From: Burkholderiales bacterium
GTDB taxonomy: Bacteria; Pseudomonadota; Gammaproteobacteria; Burkholderiales; Burkholderiaceae_E
Direction: 5' to 3'
Assembly: GCA_027487815.1 (NCBI GenBank)
Contig: JAIYCW010000031.1
Coordinates: 1-41,170 of the forward strand
Length of the DNA stretch: 41,170 nucleotides
Shown in pieces: positions 25,902-34,450 of the stretch. The notes under the pieces are model-generated. The model saw only the letters and a list, made by a program, of their open reading frames with translations, had not been told where the DNA came from and did not search any database. Positions within the stretch are counted from its first letter, which is position 1. Every line of letters begins with the position of its first letter. Made by a program: the position numbers and the translations under genes.

Positions 25902-26912
25902 CTATCGTTTAACACCCACCTGGCGAGCCCGAGCATCCGTGGGATCGATCATCAGGCTGCGCGAGTTCACGGCTTCAAAATCCTCACCCCGCAAGCGTTT
26001 AAGCTGGCGCAGCTCGCGATCATTCCAGCCGGGATGCGGTGCGCCGGAAATGAACCACGGCCCACCATTATCGGCAAGAATCAGGCCATAGCGCTGCATC
26101 GCGACCACGATGGCGCGCGCTTGCGGGCCGAAATCTGCAGCATTCACATGGGTCTTCAACCGGAATCGTTGGCCCATGGGTGGCAAGTTCGCATCAGTCA
26201 GTACTGAGGCGCGATGGGACGCGGGCCACACATAACTGTTTCGCGTTCGTGGCACGGTGAACCTCAGCGCATGCCGGATTTCACCGCTGGCCGCTTCCTC
26301 AAAATGAGCGAGAAATGGCAGGATCGGCAAGCCTGCAGCGTCAGCGCTGGTCCAACCCAAGGGGCGTAGCGCGGTGCTGCGCAAATCAAACCGTGCGCCT
26401 GATCCGGCGCGCCATCGGCCGGGGCCCACCGGGTGCGCATCAAACAGCTCATGCAAAACACAGGTTTCGCGATTGAGCATCAGGATATGCCGATCGCCCG
26501 TGCTACGAGGACCGCCTTCGATCAGGGGTTGCGCTGGAATCGGATAGGGCCCCGGATCACTTTCGGTCGCGTACTCAAAACTCACCTCGGCCAGCGGCGT
26601 CGAGCGATCGACCAGATTGAAGGGAATACCGTTGGGTGCGCCATTCCAATAGGCTGATCCAAAGTCCGCGTGCAGTGTCAGCCCTGCGCCGATGCTGCGA
26701 ACAAAGTCAGCGGATCGCTCTTCCACCGGCAGGTGATCAATGGGTGTGTTCAGGGCGTGCTCGGGCGGCATGAGCGGGCACGGGTGCCAGGGGCCAGGCT
26801 GCGAGGAGGCGAAGGCCGTCTGATGTAGCAGCGGTAAGCCCAGGGTCGCCTTCGAGTGTCTTCCCAAAGCAGCGACAGCCGCCAACCACTCATTAAAATT
26901 GCGTCGATACAT
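25902..26912 (-). CDS. Conserved exported protein of unknown function
   Basis: This 336-residue protein has an N-terminus (MYRRNFNEWLAAVAALGR) that resembles a Tat signal, though its hydrophobic part is interrupted by charged residues. The body has conserved-looking segments: LHADFGSAYWNGAPNGIPFN, LHELFDAHPVGPGRWRAGSG, FDLRSTALRPLGWTSADAAG, LRFTVPRTRNSYVWPASH and MQRYGLILADNGGPWFISGA. I recall similar secreted proteins in other soil bacteria but cannot assign a function. It converges with the DJ-1/PfpI gene, whose stop is 18 bases away. There is no good ribosome binding site before the ATG at 26912. Confidence 0.82.
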   Translation of the reverse strand: MYRRNFNEWLAAVAALGRHSKATLGLPLLHQTAFASSQPGPWHPCPLMPPEHALNTPIDHLPVEERSADFVRSIGAGLTLHADFGSAYWNGAPNGIPFNLVDRSTPLAEVSFEYATESDPGPYPIPAQPLIEGGPRSTGDRHILMLNRETCVLHELFDAHPVGPGRWRAGSGARFDLRSTALRPLGWTSADAAGLPILPFLAHFEEAASGEIRHALRFTVPRTRNSYVWPASHRASVLTDANLPPMGQRFRLKTHVNAADFGPQARAIVVAMQRYGLILADNGGPWFISGAPHPGWNDRELRQLKRLRGEDFEAVNSRSLMIDPTDARARQVGVKR

Positions 26913-27053
26913 GTGGGATCAAGACACTTTCATGATGCAGCTTTTTGTATGATGGAACTTCTCCAACCATCTAAATGTGGTTTGACCATTGATGCAATCC
27001 ATTGTGCTTGAGCCCACATTCCTATGCAAACGCGCGCACCGAGGTGAAATGCA
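26913..27053. other. Divergent intergenic region
   Basis: These 141 bases separate the exported-protein gene (minus) from the acetyltransferase gene (plus). I see a TATGAT at 26948-26953 that could be a -10 but has no good -35. AGGTG lies about 9 bases before the acetyltransferase ATG. Nothing else stands out. Confidence 0.35.
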
Positions 27054-27569
27054 ATGAGCCTTTTAATGCGTGCGGCTCGGCCCGCGGACGCGCATGAATT
27101 GCTTGAAATTTATGCTCCGTTCGTGCGTGACACTGCGGTGTCGTTCGAGTCGGAAGTGCCAAGCGTAGAGGACATGGTGCAGCGCATCGCCAAGGCTCAA
27201 ACCCGATGGGCATTCATCGTAGCTGAGGAGCAGGGCACGCTATTGGGCTATGCCTATGCAACCCAGCTGCGCGAGCGGGCGGCATATCGTTTCTCTTGCG
27301 AGACCTCCGTGTATCTCGCCTCTCAAGCCCAAGGGCGAGGCATCGCCAGTGCGCTTTATCGGCAGCTTATCGATGAGTTGCAAAAGCTCGGCTACTGCAA
27401 TGCCTTCGTCGCAATTGCATTGCCCAATGCGTCAAGCGTTAAGCTGCATGAAGCTATTGGATTTACCTCCTGCGGCGTGTTTCCGCGCGCTGGTTGGAAG
27501 TTTGAGCAATGGCACGATATCGGTTGGTGGCACAAGGCACTCTTGCCTCATCCAATCACACCCGATTAG
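27054..27569 (+). CDS. GNAT acetyltransferase, phosphinothricin N-acetyltransferase-like
   Basis: This 171-residue GNAT enzyme resembles the PAT/MddA group, which acetylates phosphinothricin, methionine sulfoximine or related amino acids with acetyl-CoA. The acetyl-CoA loop is SQAQGRGIASALY. Group-typical segments are EIYAPFVRDTAVSFE, CETSVYL, ALPNASSVKLHEAIGF and the C-terminal KFEQWHDIGWWHKAL. Its stop overlaps the stop of the converging acyl-CoA ligase gene in TTAG (27566-27569). The family call is firm; the substrate is inferred. Confidence 0.93.
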   Translation: MSLLMRAARPADAHELLEIYAPFVRDTAVSFESEVPSVEDMVQRIAKAQTRWAFIVAEEQGTLLGYAYATQLRERAAYRFSCETSVYLASQAQGRGIASALYRQLIDELQKLGYCNAFVAIALPNASSVKLHEAIGFTSCGVFPRAGWKFEQWHDIGWWHKALLPHPITPD

Positions 27570-29179
27570 GTTGAGCTTTGCAGCAGGCGCTCTCGCAATT
27601 CGCGTTTGAGCAGCTTTCCATTGGCATTGCGGGGCAGCGGCTGCTCAAGCAGCACGATGGACTCCGGCACTTTGTAATCGGCCAGGTGCTTGGCGCAGTA
27701 GGCCCGCAGAACAGCCTCTGAAAGCTGGCTGATATTGCCGCTCACAAATGCATGTACGCGTTCGCCCAGTACCGGGCAGGGTTTGCCCACGATTGCCGCC
27801 TCAATCACGCCGGGGTAGCCAATCAACAGGTTCTCGACTTCGACCGAATAGATTTTGAAGCCACCGCGATTGAGCATGTCCTTCTTGCGATCAAAGATGC
27901 GTACGAATCCTTGCTCGTCCACACTGCCAAGATCGCCACTGTGCCAAAACCCGGCAGTAAATTCGCGGGCAGTTGCCTCGGGGTTGTTCCAATAGCCCTT
28001 GACCACCATCGGGCCGCGAATCCAGATTTCGCCAGTCTCCCCGGGGGCGACTTCGCAGCCAGCTTCGTCCATGATGCACAGTTCCGCGCAAGGCAGCGGT
28101 ACTCCAATGCTGTCGAGATGATCGCGGGTGAATTGCGGCGGCATCATCGTGGTTGGCGAGGTGGTCTCCGTGGCCCCATAAGCGTTTTGCAACTTCAGGC
28201 TTGGCAGTCGGGTGGCCAGAGCATCAATGGTTGCCATGGGCATGGGTGCCCCGCCGTAGCCACCCACCTGCCAGGCCGAAAGATCAACCGTATCGAATGC
28301 AGGATCCAGCAGACAAAGGTTATACATCGCAGGCACGAGAATCGTATGGGTGAGCCGTTCGTTTGCAGCCAGCCTCAGAAAATCGCCAGCCTTGAAGCCC
28401 GGCATGATGATTGTGCAAGCACCGGCTCCGATTGCGCATGCCACATTGGCAATCAGCCCGGTGACATGGCTGGCTGGCACCGCCATGATTGATCGGCTGG
28501 ATTCGGTCCAATGCATACATTCGATGTAGTGCATGACCGAATGCACGATATTTAAATGAGTCAACATCGCGCCCTTGGGCCGGCCAGTGGTGCCGGAGGT
28601 GTAGAGGATCACCGCGGTGTCCTCTTCGTTGGCATCTTTCGGGTAAGGGCTTGCAGCCTGGCCTGGATCTGAAGCGTGTGGAATTGCTGCTTCAGCTTTC
28701 TCCCAGGCAGCGACCCAATCTTCTACGCTTAACCCCTGCGTTGATGCGGGTGCCCGATCCGCGAGGGCGGAATCAAAAAGCAATAGCGCGGCTTCGCACT
28801 GCTGCAGCATAAATTCGATGCCGCTGGCTTGCTCGCGAACGCTGATAGGCACAGTCACGGCTCCCAACTTTTGAGTGGCGAGGAAAGCGACGACAAACTC
28901 GATACGGTTGCTGATCAGGAGCGCGACCCGATCTCCCGCCTGGATACCGCGATTGCGCAGGTCAAGGGCGGCTGCGTCTACTTGCTCGGCCAGGGTGCGG
29001 TAAGTTAGGCGAACGTCTTCGCAAACCACGGCTTCACGATCAGGGTGTCGTGCAAGGGAGCGTTCAAACAATGCATAGACCGATGACACGCGAGGTGTAA
29101 AGCAGCGCACCACCCGGTCGGCAAAGTGCGCCTCATTTCGCATTGCGCTGAGTTGGTATTCATTCCAGAAATGGTGCAC
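27566..29179 (-). CDS. Acyl-CoA synthetase / AMP-dependent carboxylate-CoA ligase
   Basis: This 537-residue enzyme of the ANL superfamily activates a carboxylic acid with ATP to an acyl-adenylate and then to the CoA thioester. The P-loop motif VILYTSGTTGRPKGAMLTH, the AYGATETTSPTT motif, the hinge region SGDLGSVDEQGFVRIFDRKK and the C-terminal catalytic Lys in LPRNANGKLLKREL are intact. The start is GTG at 29179 with GGAG 9 bases upstream; an ATG lies at 29143. It is divergent from the LIV-type transporter, so the transporter's substrate may be the acid it activates. The specific acid cannot be read from sequence. Confidence 0.92.
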   Translation of the reverse strand: MHHFWNEYQLSAMRNEAHFADRVVRCFTPRVSSVYALFERSLARHPDREAVVCEDVRLTYRTLAEQVDAAALDLRNRGIQAGDRVALLISNRIEFVVAFLATQKLGAVTVPISVREQASGIEFMLQQCEAALLLFDSALADRAPASTQGLSVEDWVAAWEKAEAAIPHASDPGQAASPYPKDANEEDTAVILYTSGTTGRPKGAMLTHLNIVHSVMHYIECMHWTESSRSIMAVPASHVTGLIANVACAIGAGACTIIMPGFKAGDFLRLAANERLTHTILVPAMYNLCLLDPAFDTVDLSAWQVGGYGGAPMPMATIDALATRLPSLKLQNAYGATETTSPTTMMPPQFTRDHLDSIGVPLPCAELCIMDEAGCEVAPGETGEIWIRGPMVVKGYWNNPEATAREFTAGFWHSGDLGSVDEQGFVRIFDRKKDMLNRGGFKIYSVEVENLLIGYPGVIEAAIVGKPCPVLGERVHAFVSGNISQLSEAVLRAYCAKHLADYKVPESIVLLEQPLPRNANGKLLKRELRERLLQSST

Positions 29180-29214
29180 TTAAAAATTCTCCAATTGACC
29201 CAATAGCGGCAGGC

Positions 29215-29266
29215 TGTGGTAACTTGCTCGATACAAGAACACCAAAGCTGCTCTAGCTTTACCACA
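29215..29266 (+). promoter_or_regulatory. Inverted-repeat leader element before the LIV-type operon
   Basis: Perfect 8-bp arms TGTGGTAA (29215-29222) and TTACCACA (29259-29266) enclose two small hairpins, CTTG/CAAG (29223-29226 with 29234-29237) and AGCT/AGCT (29246-29249 with 29255-29258). As RNA this would fold into a compact three-way junction ending 7 bases before the AGGAG ribosome binding site. It could also be a DNA operator. A TTGACC at 29195-29200 would be a -35, but the -10 at normal spacing (GGTAAC) is poor and would start transcription inside the element. Confidence 0.45.
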
Positions 29267-29283
29267 CCATAAAAGGAGACTCT

Positions 29284-30585
29284 ATGAAAATCAATCGGTT
29301 GAAACACAGTGTGTTGGCAAGCATGCTAACCATTGGCCTGTTTGCTGCGCCCGCACAAGCGCAAGAGACTTTCAAAATCGGCGTGGTGACCTTCCTGTCG
29401 GGGCCGGCCGCCGAATCGTTTGGGGTGCCCGCCGCCAATGGCGGCAAGGTTCTGATCGATGCCCTCAACGCGGGCACGGTGCCTGCGCCGCACAATAAAA
29501 AAGGCTTTGGTGGCATCCAGATCGTTCCCGTGATTGTGGATGAGGCCGGTGGCGCCACCAAGCAGGTGCAAGAGCTGCGCAATCTTTATGAGCGCGAGAA
29601 AGTGGATGCGGTAATCGGCTTTGTGAGCTCGGGCGATTGCCTGGCTGTAGCGCCGGTGGCTGAAGAGCTCAAGAAGTTTCTGATCCTCTACGACTGCGGC
29701 ACGCCGCGGATTTTTGAGGAGCGTAAATACAACTATGTGTTTCGCACAGCGGCTCACGGGACGATGGACAACATCGGCCTGATTCGCTACATGAAAAAAC
29801 GCAACATCCCCGTGAAGGATGTGGCGGGCATCAATCAGGATTACGCCTGGGGCCAGGATTCTTGGCGCGATTTTGAAGCCAGTCTTGAAGCAGTGTTCCC
29901 CAACACCGCTGTGAAAGCCAAGCTCTGGCCCAAGTTTGGAGCTGGCCAGTACGGCACTGAGATTTCTACACTGCTTGGGCAAAATCCAGGGCTGCTTTAC
30001 TCAAGCTTGTGGGGCGGTGATCTGCAAAGCTTGATTCTGCAGGGCGCGCCACGAGGCCTGTTCCGCAATCGCGTAGTGGCGTTTTCTGCTGCAGACCATG
30101 TTTTGCAGCCTTTGGGCGACAAGATGCCTGATGGTGTGATCATCGGTGCACGGGGTGCTTATGGCCAGATGTCGCGCAAATCACCTTTGAATGACTGGCT
30201 GTGGGATGCCTATGGCAAGGCTTATCCAAACCAGTATCCAGTGCAGCCGCAGTATCGGATGGTGCAAGCGATCCTGGGTCTGAAGGCAGCCGTTGAAAAG
30301 GCCATGGTATCCAATGGAGGCAAGAAGCCTGATACCGAGCAGTTGGTCAAAGCGATGCGCGGGCTTGAGTGGGATTCGCCCGGAGGTCGTATCAAGATGG
30401 CCTTGGGCGGCGGTCATCAGGCAATGCAGGAGATTGCATTTGGTATCACCAAGTGGGACCCCGCTCGCAAGATGGTGGTGCTCACTGATATCGAGCGCTT
30501 TCCTGCCGAGTGCGTGAATCCGCCGGAGGGCTTGTTGGCTGAGGCCTGGATCAAAACCGGGCTGCGTGGGGCCAAGTGCGACTAA
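29284..30585 (+). CDS. LIV-type ABC substrate-binding protein
   Basis: This 433-residue periplasmic binding protein has a signal peptide ending APAQAQE and the Leu/Ile/Val-binding type I fold (FKIGVVTFLSGPAAESFGVP, AVIGFVSSGDCLAVAPVAEE, VFRTAAHGTMDNIG). It probably delivers an amide, amino acid or carboxylic acid to the LivH/LivM-type permeases that follow. AGGAG lies 5 bases before the ATG. The permease gene starts 20 bases after its stop. Relatives of this type often bind aromatic acids or amides rather than branched-chain amino acids, so I leave the substrate open. Confidence 0.94.
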   Translation: MKINRLKHSVLASMLTIGLFAAPAQAQETFKIGVVTFLSGPAAESFGVPAANGGKVLIDALNAGTVPAPHNKKGFGGIQIVPVIVDEAGGATKQVQELRNLYEREKVDAVIGFVSSGDCLAVAPVAEELKKFLILYDCGTPRIFEERKYNYVFRTAAHGTMDNIGLIRYMKKRNIPVKDVAGINQDYAWGQDSWRDFEASLEAVFPNTAVKAKLWPKFGAGQYGTEISTLLGQNPGLLYSSLWGGDLQSLILQGAPRGLFRNRVVAFSAADHVLQPLGDKMPDGVIIGARGAYGQMSRKSPLNDWLWDAYGKAYPNQYPVQPQYRMVQAILGLKAAVEKAMVSNGGKKPDTEQLVKAMRGLEWDSPGGRIKMALGGGHQAMQEIAFGITKWDPARKMVVLTDIERFPAECVNPPEGLLAEAWIKTGLRGAKCD

Positions 30586-30605
30586 GTTCGGATTATTGAG
30601 CCTTA

Positions 30606-31502
30606 ATGGATAAGCTGCTCGCCATCCTTGTGGATGGCACGATCTACGCCTCCTGGCTGTTTTTGGTGGCAGCCGGCCTGACCCTCGTCTTCGGGGTGCT
30701 CAACCTGCTCAATATGGCCCACGGCAATCTCTATGCCGTGGGTGCTTATGCTGCCGCCACAGCTGTGACCATGTTTTTGGGGCGCGAACCGGCCGCCCTG
30801 CAAGCCATGGTTACGCTGGTGGGGGTGGCAGTGCTGGTGGCCATAGTGGTGGGGCCTGCATTGGAGCGAGGGATATTGCGCCTGTTTTATGGGCGCGACG
30901 AAGTGGTGATGATGTTGGCCACCTATGCGTTGTTTTTGATGATGGAAGATCTCATCAAACTCATCTGGGGCGTGAATCCGCTTTATGCCAGCCAGGCTTA
31001 TCAGGTGTTTGGCAATGTCAATATCGGCAAGTTGCCTTATGTGGGCTATGACTTTGCGATCGTCGCGGTCGCCATTGTTGTAGGCGTAGGGATCTGGTTC
31101 TGGATGAATCGCAGTCGCTTCGGTCGGATCGTGCTCGCGGTGATTCATGATCGCGAGATTTGCGACGCTCTGGGCGTGAATGTGGTGCGGGTGTTTGTGG
31201 TGTCTTTCAGTATTGCTGTGTTTTTGGCGGCGCTCGGTGGAGCGCTCACCGCACCGATGATTTCTGTGCAGCCTGGGATCGGTGTCAATGTGATTTTGCT
31301 GTCTTTTGCAGTGGTGATTATCGGTGGCTTGGGGTCGATTGAGGGCGCGGCGATTGGGGCTTTGATGGTGGGTTTTTCGCGGGCAGCTGCGGTTCATCTT
31401 GCGCCTGTAGCAGAGCTGTTTATCGTGTATCTCGTCATGGCCGCAGTTTTGTTTTTTCGTCCTGAAGGCCTGTTCAAACGCGAACAGTTGCGCAAGATCT
31501 GA
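30606..31502 (+). CDS. LivH-type ABC transporter permease
   Basis: This 298-residue permease has about eight hydrophobic segments. The LivH hallmarks are the start LDGTIYASWLFLVAAGLTLVFGVLNLLNMAHG (shown here in shortened form as LNLLNMAHGNLYAVGAY) and the cytoplasmic loop AVIHDREICDALGVNV. Its stop overlaps the next permease start (TGATG). It forms the membrane channel of the LIV-type importer together with the LivM-type partner. Confidence 0.95.
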   Translation: MDKLLAILVDGTIYASWLFLVAAGLTLVFGVLNLLNMAHGNLYAVGAYAAATAVTMFLGREPAALQAMVTLVGVAVLVAIVVGPALERGILRLFYGRDEVVMMLATYALFLMMEDLIKLIWGVNPLYASQAYQVFGNVNIGKLPYVGYDFAIVAVAIVVGVGIWFWMNRSRFGRIVLAVIHDREICDALGVNVVRVFVVSFSIAVFLAALGGALTAPMISVQPGIGVNVILLSFAVVIIGGLGSIEGAAIGALMVGFSRAAAVHLAPVAELFIVYLVMAAVLFFRPEGLFKREQLRKI

Positions 31503-32464
31503 TGAACCGCACCAGTAGTTTTGGATTCGAGATCAAGCTCGCCATCGGTTTGGTGGTGGTGCTGTGTATCTCCAAGTTTTTGCCGGGCTGGCTGAGCTTC
31601 TTGCTCACGCTATCGGCCGCCAAGGCCATCGTTGCGCTGGGCTTGGTGGTTGCCATGCGCTCGGGCCTGGTTTCGTTCGGTCAGGGGCTATTTTTTGCTG
31701 CTGGAGCCTACTGCGCCGGGTTGCTTGCCAAGCATTTTGGGATCTCGGATTTCATTTTGCAGTGCCTGCTTGGCACCGGCGTGGGGCTGGTGCTGGCCGC
31801 TATTGTTGCCCCATTGCTTGCAGGGTATCGCGGTATCTTCTTTGCGACTCTCACCCTCGCACTATCGATGATTCTTTATGGTGCTTTAAACAAAGCTACC
31901 GTGCTGGGCGGTTCCGATGGGCTTACCGTGCCGGCCGCGACCTTCTTTGGCTTCAACCCTGAAGGCCCGATGCAGACCTGGCTGAGCTTTGTTGGTGTGG
32001 CGATAGTGAGCGCAATAGTGTGGGCCTATTGTGATCGGATGTTTCGCTCGCGCCGGGGATTGATGAGCCTGGCGATGCGCGAAAACGAATTGCGCCTTGA
32101 TTATCTTGGCACCTCGGTCAAGCAACTCACACGAGCCAACCTTCGCACCGCTGGAGCACTGGGCGGATTGGGCGGCGCGATTGCAGCGATGTCGCTAAGC
32201 AATATCAATCCGGAATTCAGTTTCTGGACGACCTCGGGTGAATTTGTATTTATCGCGGTGCTGGCGGGTGTGCGAAGTATTCCCGCCGTGTTTTTTGCTT
32301 CGATCCTGCTTGAGGTAGTGAAGTCTTTCTCCAACCAGTATTTCCCAAGCGCTTGGCAGTTTATTCTGGGCCTTTTTCTGTTCTGCGTGATTCTGTTTTT
32401 GCCTGAGGGTCTGGGCTCCTTGCGCGAAAAGTTGGGTGGGCGGTCGAAAGAGCGGGCGGCCTGA
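31502..32464 (+). CDS. LivM-type ABC transporter permease
   Basis: This is the second membrane subunit of the importer, 320 residues with about nine hydrophobic segments. Family-typical segments are ALGLVVAMRSGLVSFGQGLF, FFATLTLALSMILYGALNKA, the loop LMSLAMRENELRLDYLGTSV, and the C-terminal LFCVILFLPEGLGSL. Start and stop overlap its neighbours, so translation is coupled through the operon. Confidence 0.95.
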   Translation: MNRTSSFGFEIKLAIGLVVVLCISKFLPGWLSFLLTLSAAKAIVALGLVVAMRSGLVSFGQGLFFAAGAYCAGLLAKHFGISDFILQCLLGTGVGLVLAAIVAPLLAGYRGIFFATLTLALSMILYGALNKATVLGGSDGLTVPAATFFGFNPEGPMQTWLSFVGVAIVSAIVWAYCDRMFRSRRGLMSLAMRENELRLDYLGTSVKQLTRANLRTAGALGGLGGAIAAMSLSNINPEFSFWTTSGEFVFIAVLAGVRSIPAVFFASILLEVVKSFSNQYFPSAWQFILGLFLFCVILFLPEGLGSLREKLGGRSKERAA

Positions 32465-33207
32465 TGAGCGAGGCTAAATTGCTGGATGCGCGCGGGCTGC
32501 AGAAAAAATTTGGCGCGGTGGTGGCGGCTGAGGATGTAAATATCAGCATCGCGAGTGGCGAGCGGGTGAGTTTGATCGGCACCAATGGCGCTGGAAAAAC
32601 TACCTTTGTAAATATGGTCACTGGCTATCTCAAGCCCGATGCCGGTTCGATTCATTTTGATGGTCGGCCGATTGACGGGATGAGCCCGATGAGCATTACG
32701 CGGATGGGCGTGAATCGCTCCTTCCAGATGCCGCAGCTTTTCCTCCAGCTCACGCTTGAAGAAAATTTGCTTGCAGCAGTCGCGTCGCGCTTTGCCACCA
32801 GCCTGGCCGATACCCAGCTCAATGATTCTGGCGAAGCCAGCGAGATTATCCGTCGCTTTGGCCTGCAGGCGCATCGCGGGATGCGTGCAGCTTCGCTGCC
32901 GGGCGGTGTGCGCAAGCTATTGGATATCGCGATGGTGGTGGCGCTCAAGCCCAAGCTTTTGATGCTTGATGAGCCCACCAGCGGTGTGGCCGCCTCGGAA
33001 AAATACGGCCTGATGGATGTGGTGATTGCGGCGCTTAAGGATGATCAAAGTACGGTGATGTTTATCGAACACGATATGGATATCGTGCGCCGCTATTCCG
33101 ATCGGGTGATCGCATTTGCGGCGGGTCGGGTGATTGCCGATGGGCCGCCCGAGATTGCCTTGCGTGATCCGCTGGTCCGTCAACTCGTGACAGGGGAGCC
33201 AGACTGA
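32464..33207 (+). CDS. LivG-type ABC transporter ATPase with non-canonical signature
   Basis: This 247-residue ATPase has Walker A (GTNGAGKTTFVN) and Walker B (LLMLDEPTSGVAASEK), with the switch His in EHDMDIV. The signature reads LPGGVRKLLDIAM in place of the usual LSGGQ, so Ser is replaced by Pro. The remaining motifs are intact, and related importers also have an altered signature of this kind, so the protein is probably active. Its start and stop overlap its neighbours in ATGA junctions. Confidence 0.93.
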   Translation: MSEAKLLDARGLQKKFGAVVAAEDVNISIASGERVSLIGTNGAGKTTFVNMVTGYLKPDAGSIHFDGRPIDGMSPMSITRMGVNRSFQMPQLFLQLTLEENLLAAVASRFATSLADTQLNDSGEASEIIRRFGLQAHRGMRAASLPGGVRKLLDIAMVVALKPKLLMLDEPTSGVAASEKYGLMDVVIAALKDDQSTVMFIEHDMDIVRRYSDRVIAFAAGRVIADGPPEIALRDPLVRQLVTGEPD

Positions 33208-33854
33208 TGGCGCACGCTGTTGAGATGCACGCGGTGTCTGTGATGATTTCGGGGGTGCAGATCCTGCGCAATATCACGCTTCATATCGGCGCAGGCGAGA
33301 TGGTGGTGCTCGTGGGGCGCAATGGTGCGGGAAAAACCACCACAATGCGCACGATTATGGGATTGGCTCAAGCGAGTCCGGGCCGAATCATGATGCATGG
33401 GCAAGAGGTCACAAGGCTTCCCGCCTTCAAGCGCGCCAAAACCGGGATCGGTTATATGCCCGAGGATCGGCGCCTAAATCCGCTGTTCACAGTTGAAGAA
33501 AACCTCCTGCTGCCAACTTGGGCGCAAGGCACTGCGGATGCCTCGCGTCGCTTACAGGAAGTCTATGATCTGATCCCTGAAATGGCTGAGCAACGTGCAA
33601 GAAAAACACTGCAGCTTTCAGGAGGCCAGCAAAAGCTAGTGGCCCTTGGGCGGGCCCTCATGACAGGTGATAAGTTACTTCTGCTGGATGAGCCTTTTGA
33701 AGGCGTTGCGCCTGCATTGGCCAAGCGGCTCACCGAGGTGATTTCCGCAAGCCGCAAGCAAGGTCGATCCATGCTGCTCGCTCAAAGTGAGCACGGCCAT
33801 GCGCAATCGATTTCGGATCGCGTGATCACTATCGAGCGTGGCGAGCTGAGCTAA
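33207..33854 (+). CDS. LivF-type ABC transporter ATPase
   Basis: This is the second ATPase of the importer, 215 residues and at the short end for LivF (about 235). Walker A (GRNGAGKTTTMRT), signature LSGGQQKLVALGRAL and Walker B (LLLLDEPFEGVAP) are canonical. The IGYMPEDRRLNPLFTVEENL segment is typical of LivF. It overlaps the previous gene by one base and ends the operon, 18 bases before the converging yaeQ gene. Confidence 0.95.
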   Translation: MAHAVEMHAVSVMISGVQILRNITLHIGAGEMVVLVGRNGAGKTTTMRTIMGLAQASPGRIMMHGQEVTRLPAFKRAKTGIGYMPEDRRLNPLFTVEENLLLPTWAQGTADASRRLQEVYDLIPEMAEQRARKTLQLSGGQQKLVALGRALMTGDKLLLLDEPFEGVAPALAKRLTEVISASRKQGRSMLLAQSEHGHAQSISDRVITIERGELS

Positions 33855-33872
33855 TCGCCTGCCTCGTTGCTC

Positions 33873-34448
33873 TTACGCCCCTACTGGAACCTTCCAGGCC
33901 ACGGGTTCGATACTGCACATCTGTCCTTCGCCATTGAGCATCAACGCGCCATCCTGAATTGTGATCTGGTGATTCATGCTGCGTTGGGCAAGCTTGGCGA
34001 GCGCGAGGCTTTGCTCGGCTGCGATTGAATACACGCTTAAACGATCCAGGCGGGTGACTTTGTTTTTTACGCCGTCCCACCAAATGGGCGACGATGCCTG
34101 AAAGCAATACACCACAACCTCATCGGCCTTGCTGCTGGCTTTGGCCAATGCGCGCTCATCAGGATGGCCCACCTCCACCCAGAGCCGGGCCCGGCCAGTA
34201 AAGTCGCGCAGCCACACATCGGGTTCGTCAGGATCGCTCAGGCCTGCGCCAAAGCTCAAGGTGCCATCACCGTCGCACACCGATTGCAGTTTCCAGGCCT
34301 GCATCGCCACTGCCGCCATGCGAATCATCATGCGCTCATCGGTTTCGCTGGGATGGCGGGCCAGGGTCAGGGCATGTTCGGCGTAGTAATTGTGGTCAAT
34401 GTCGGCGATGGAAAGATTGGCCTTGTAGATCGTGGATTTCAGCGCCAT
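33873..34448 (-). CDS. yaeQ: YaeQ family protein
   Basis: This 191-residue protein has the YaeQ family start MALKSTIYKANLSIADIDHN and segments LARHPSETDERMMIRMAAVA, WVEVGHPDERALAKASSKAD and VVVYCF. The family has a nuclease-like (PD-(D/E)XK) fold; its role is unclear, with proposed links to transcription or haemolysin expression. It starts 2 bases after the stop of the M48 protease gene, so the two are probably cotranscribed. Confidence 0.95.
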   Translation of the reverse strand: MALKSTIYKANLSIADIDHNYYAEHALTLARHPSETDERMMIRMAAVAMQAWKLQSVCDGDGTLSFGAGLSDPDEPDVWLRDFTGRARLWVEVGHPDERALAKASSKADEVVVYCFQASSPIWWDGVKNKVTRLDRLSVYSIAAEQSLALAKLAQRSMNHQITIQDGALMLNGEGQMCSIEPVAWKVPVGA

Positions 34449-34450
34449 GC

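Noticed and set aside
29195-29223. Sigma-70 promoter TTGACC-17-GGTAAC before the LIV-type operon
   Set aside because: The -10 matches poorly and the start would fall within the inverted-repeat element; kept only as a remark.
30603-31397. 264-residue open frame on the minus strand opposite the LivH-type gene, rich in His and Gln
   Set aside because: It is the antisense of a well-supported permease; the His/Gln-rich composition is what the opposite strand of a hydrophobic protein gives, and it has no recognisable domain.
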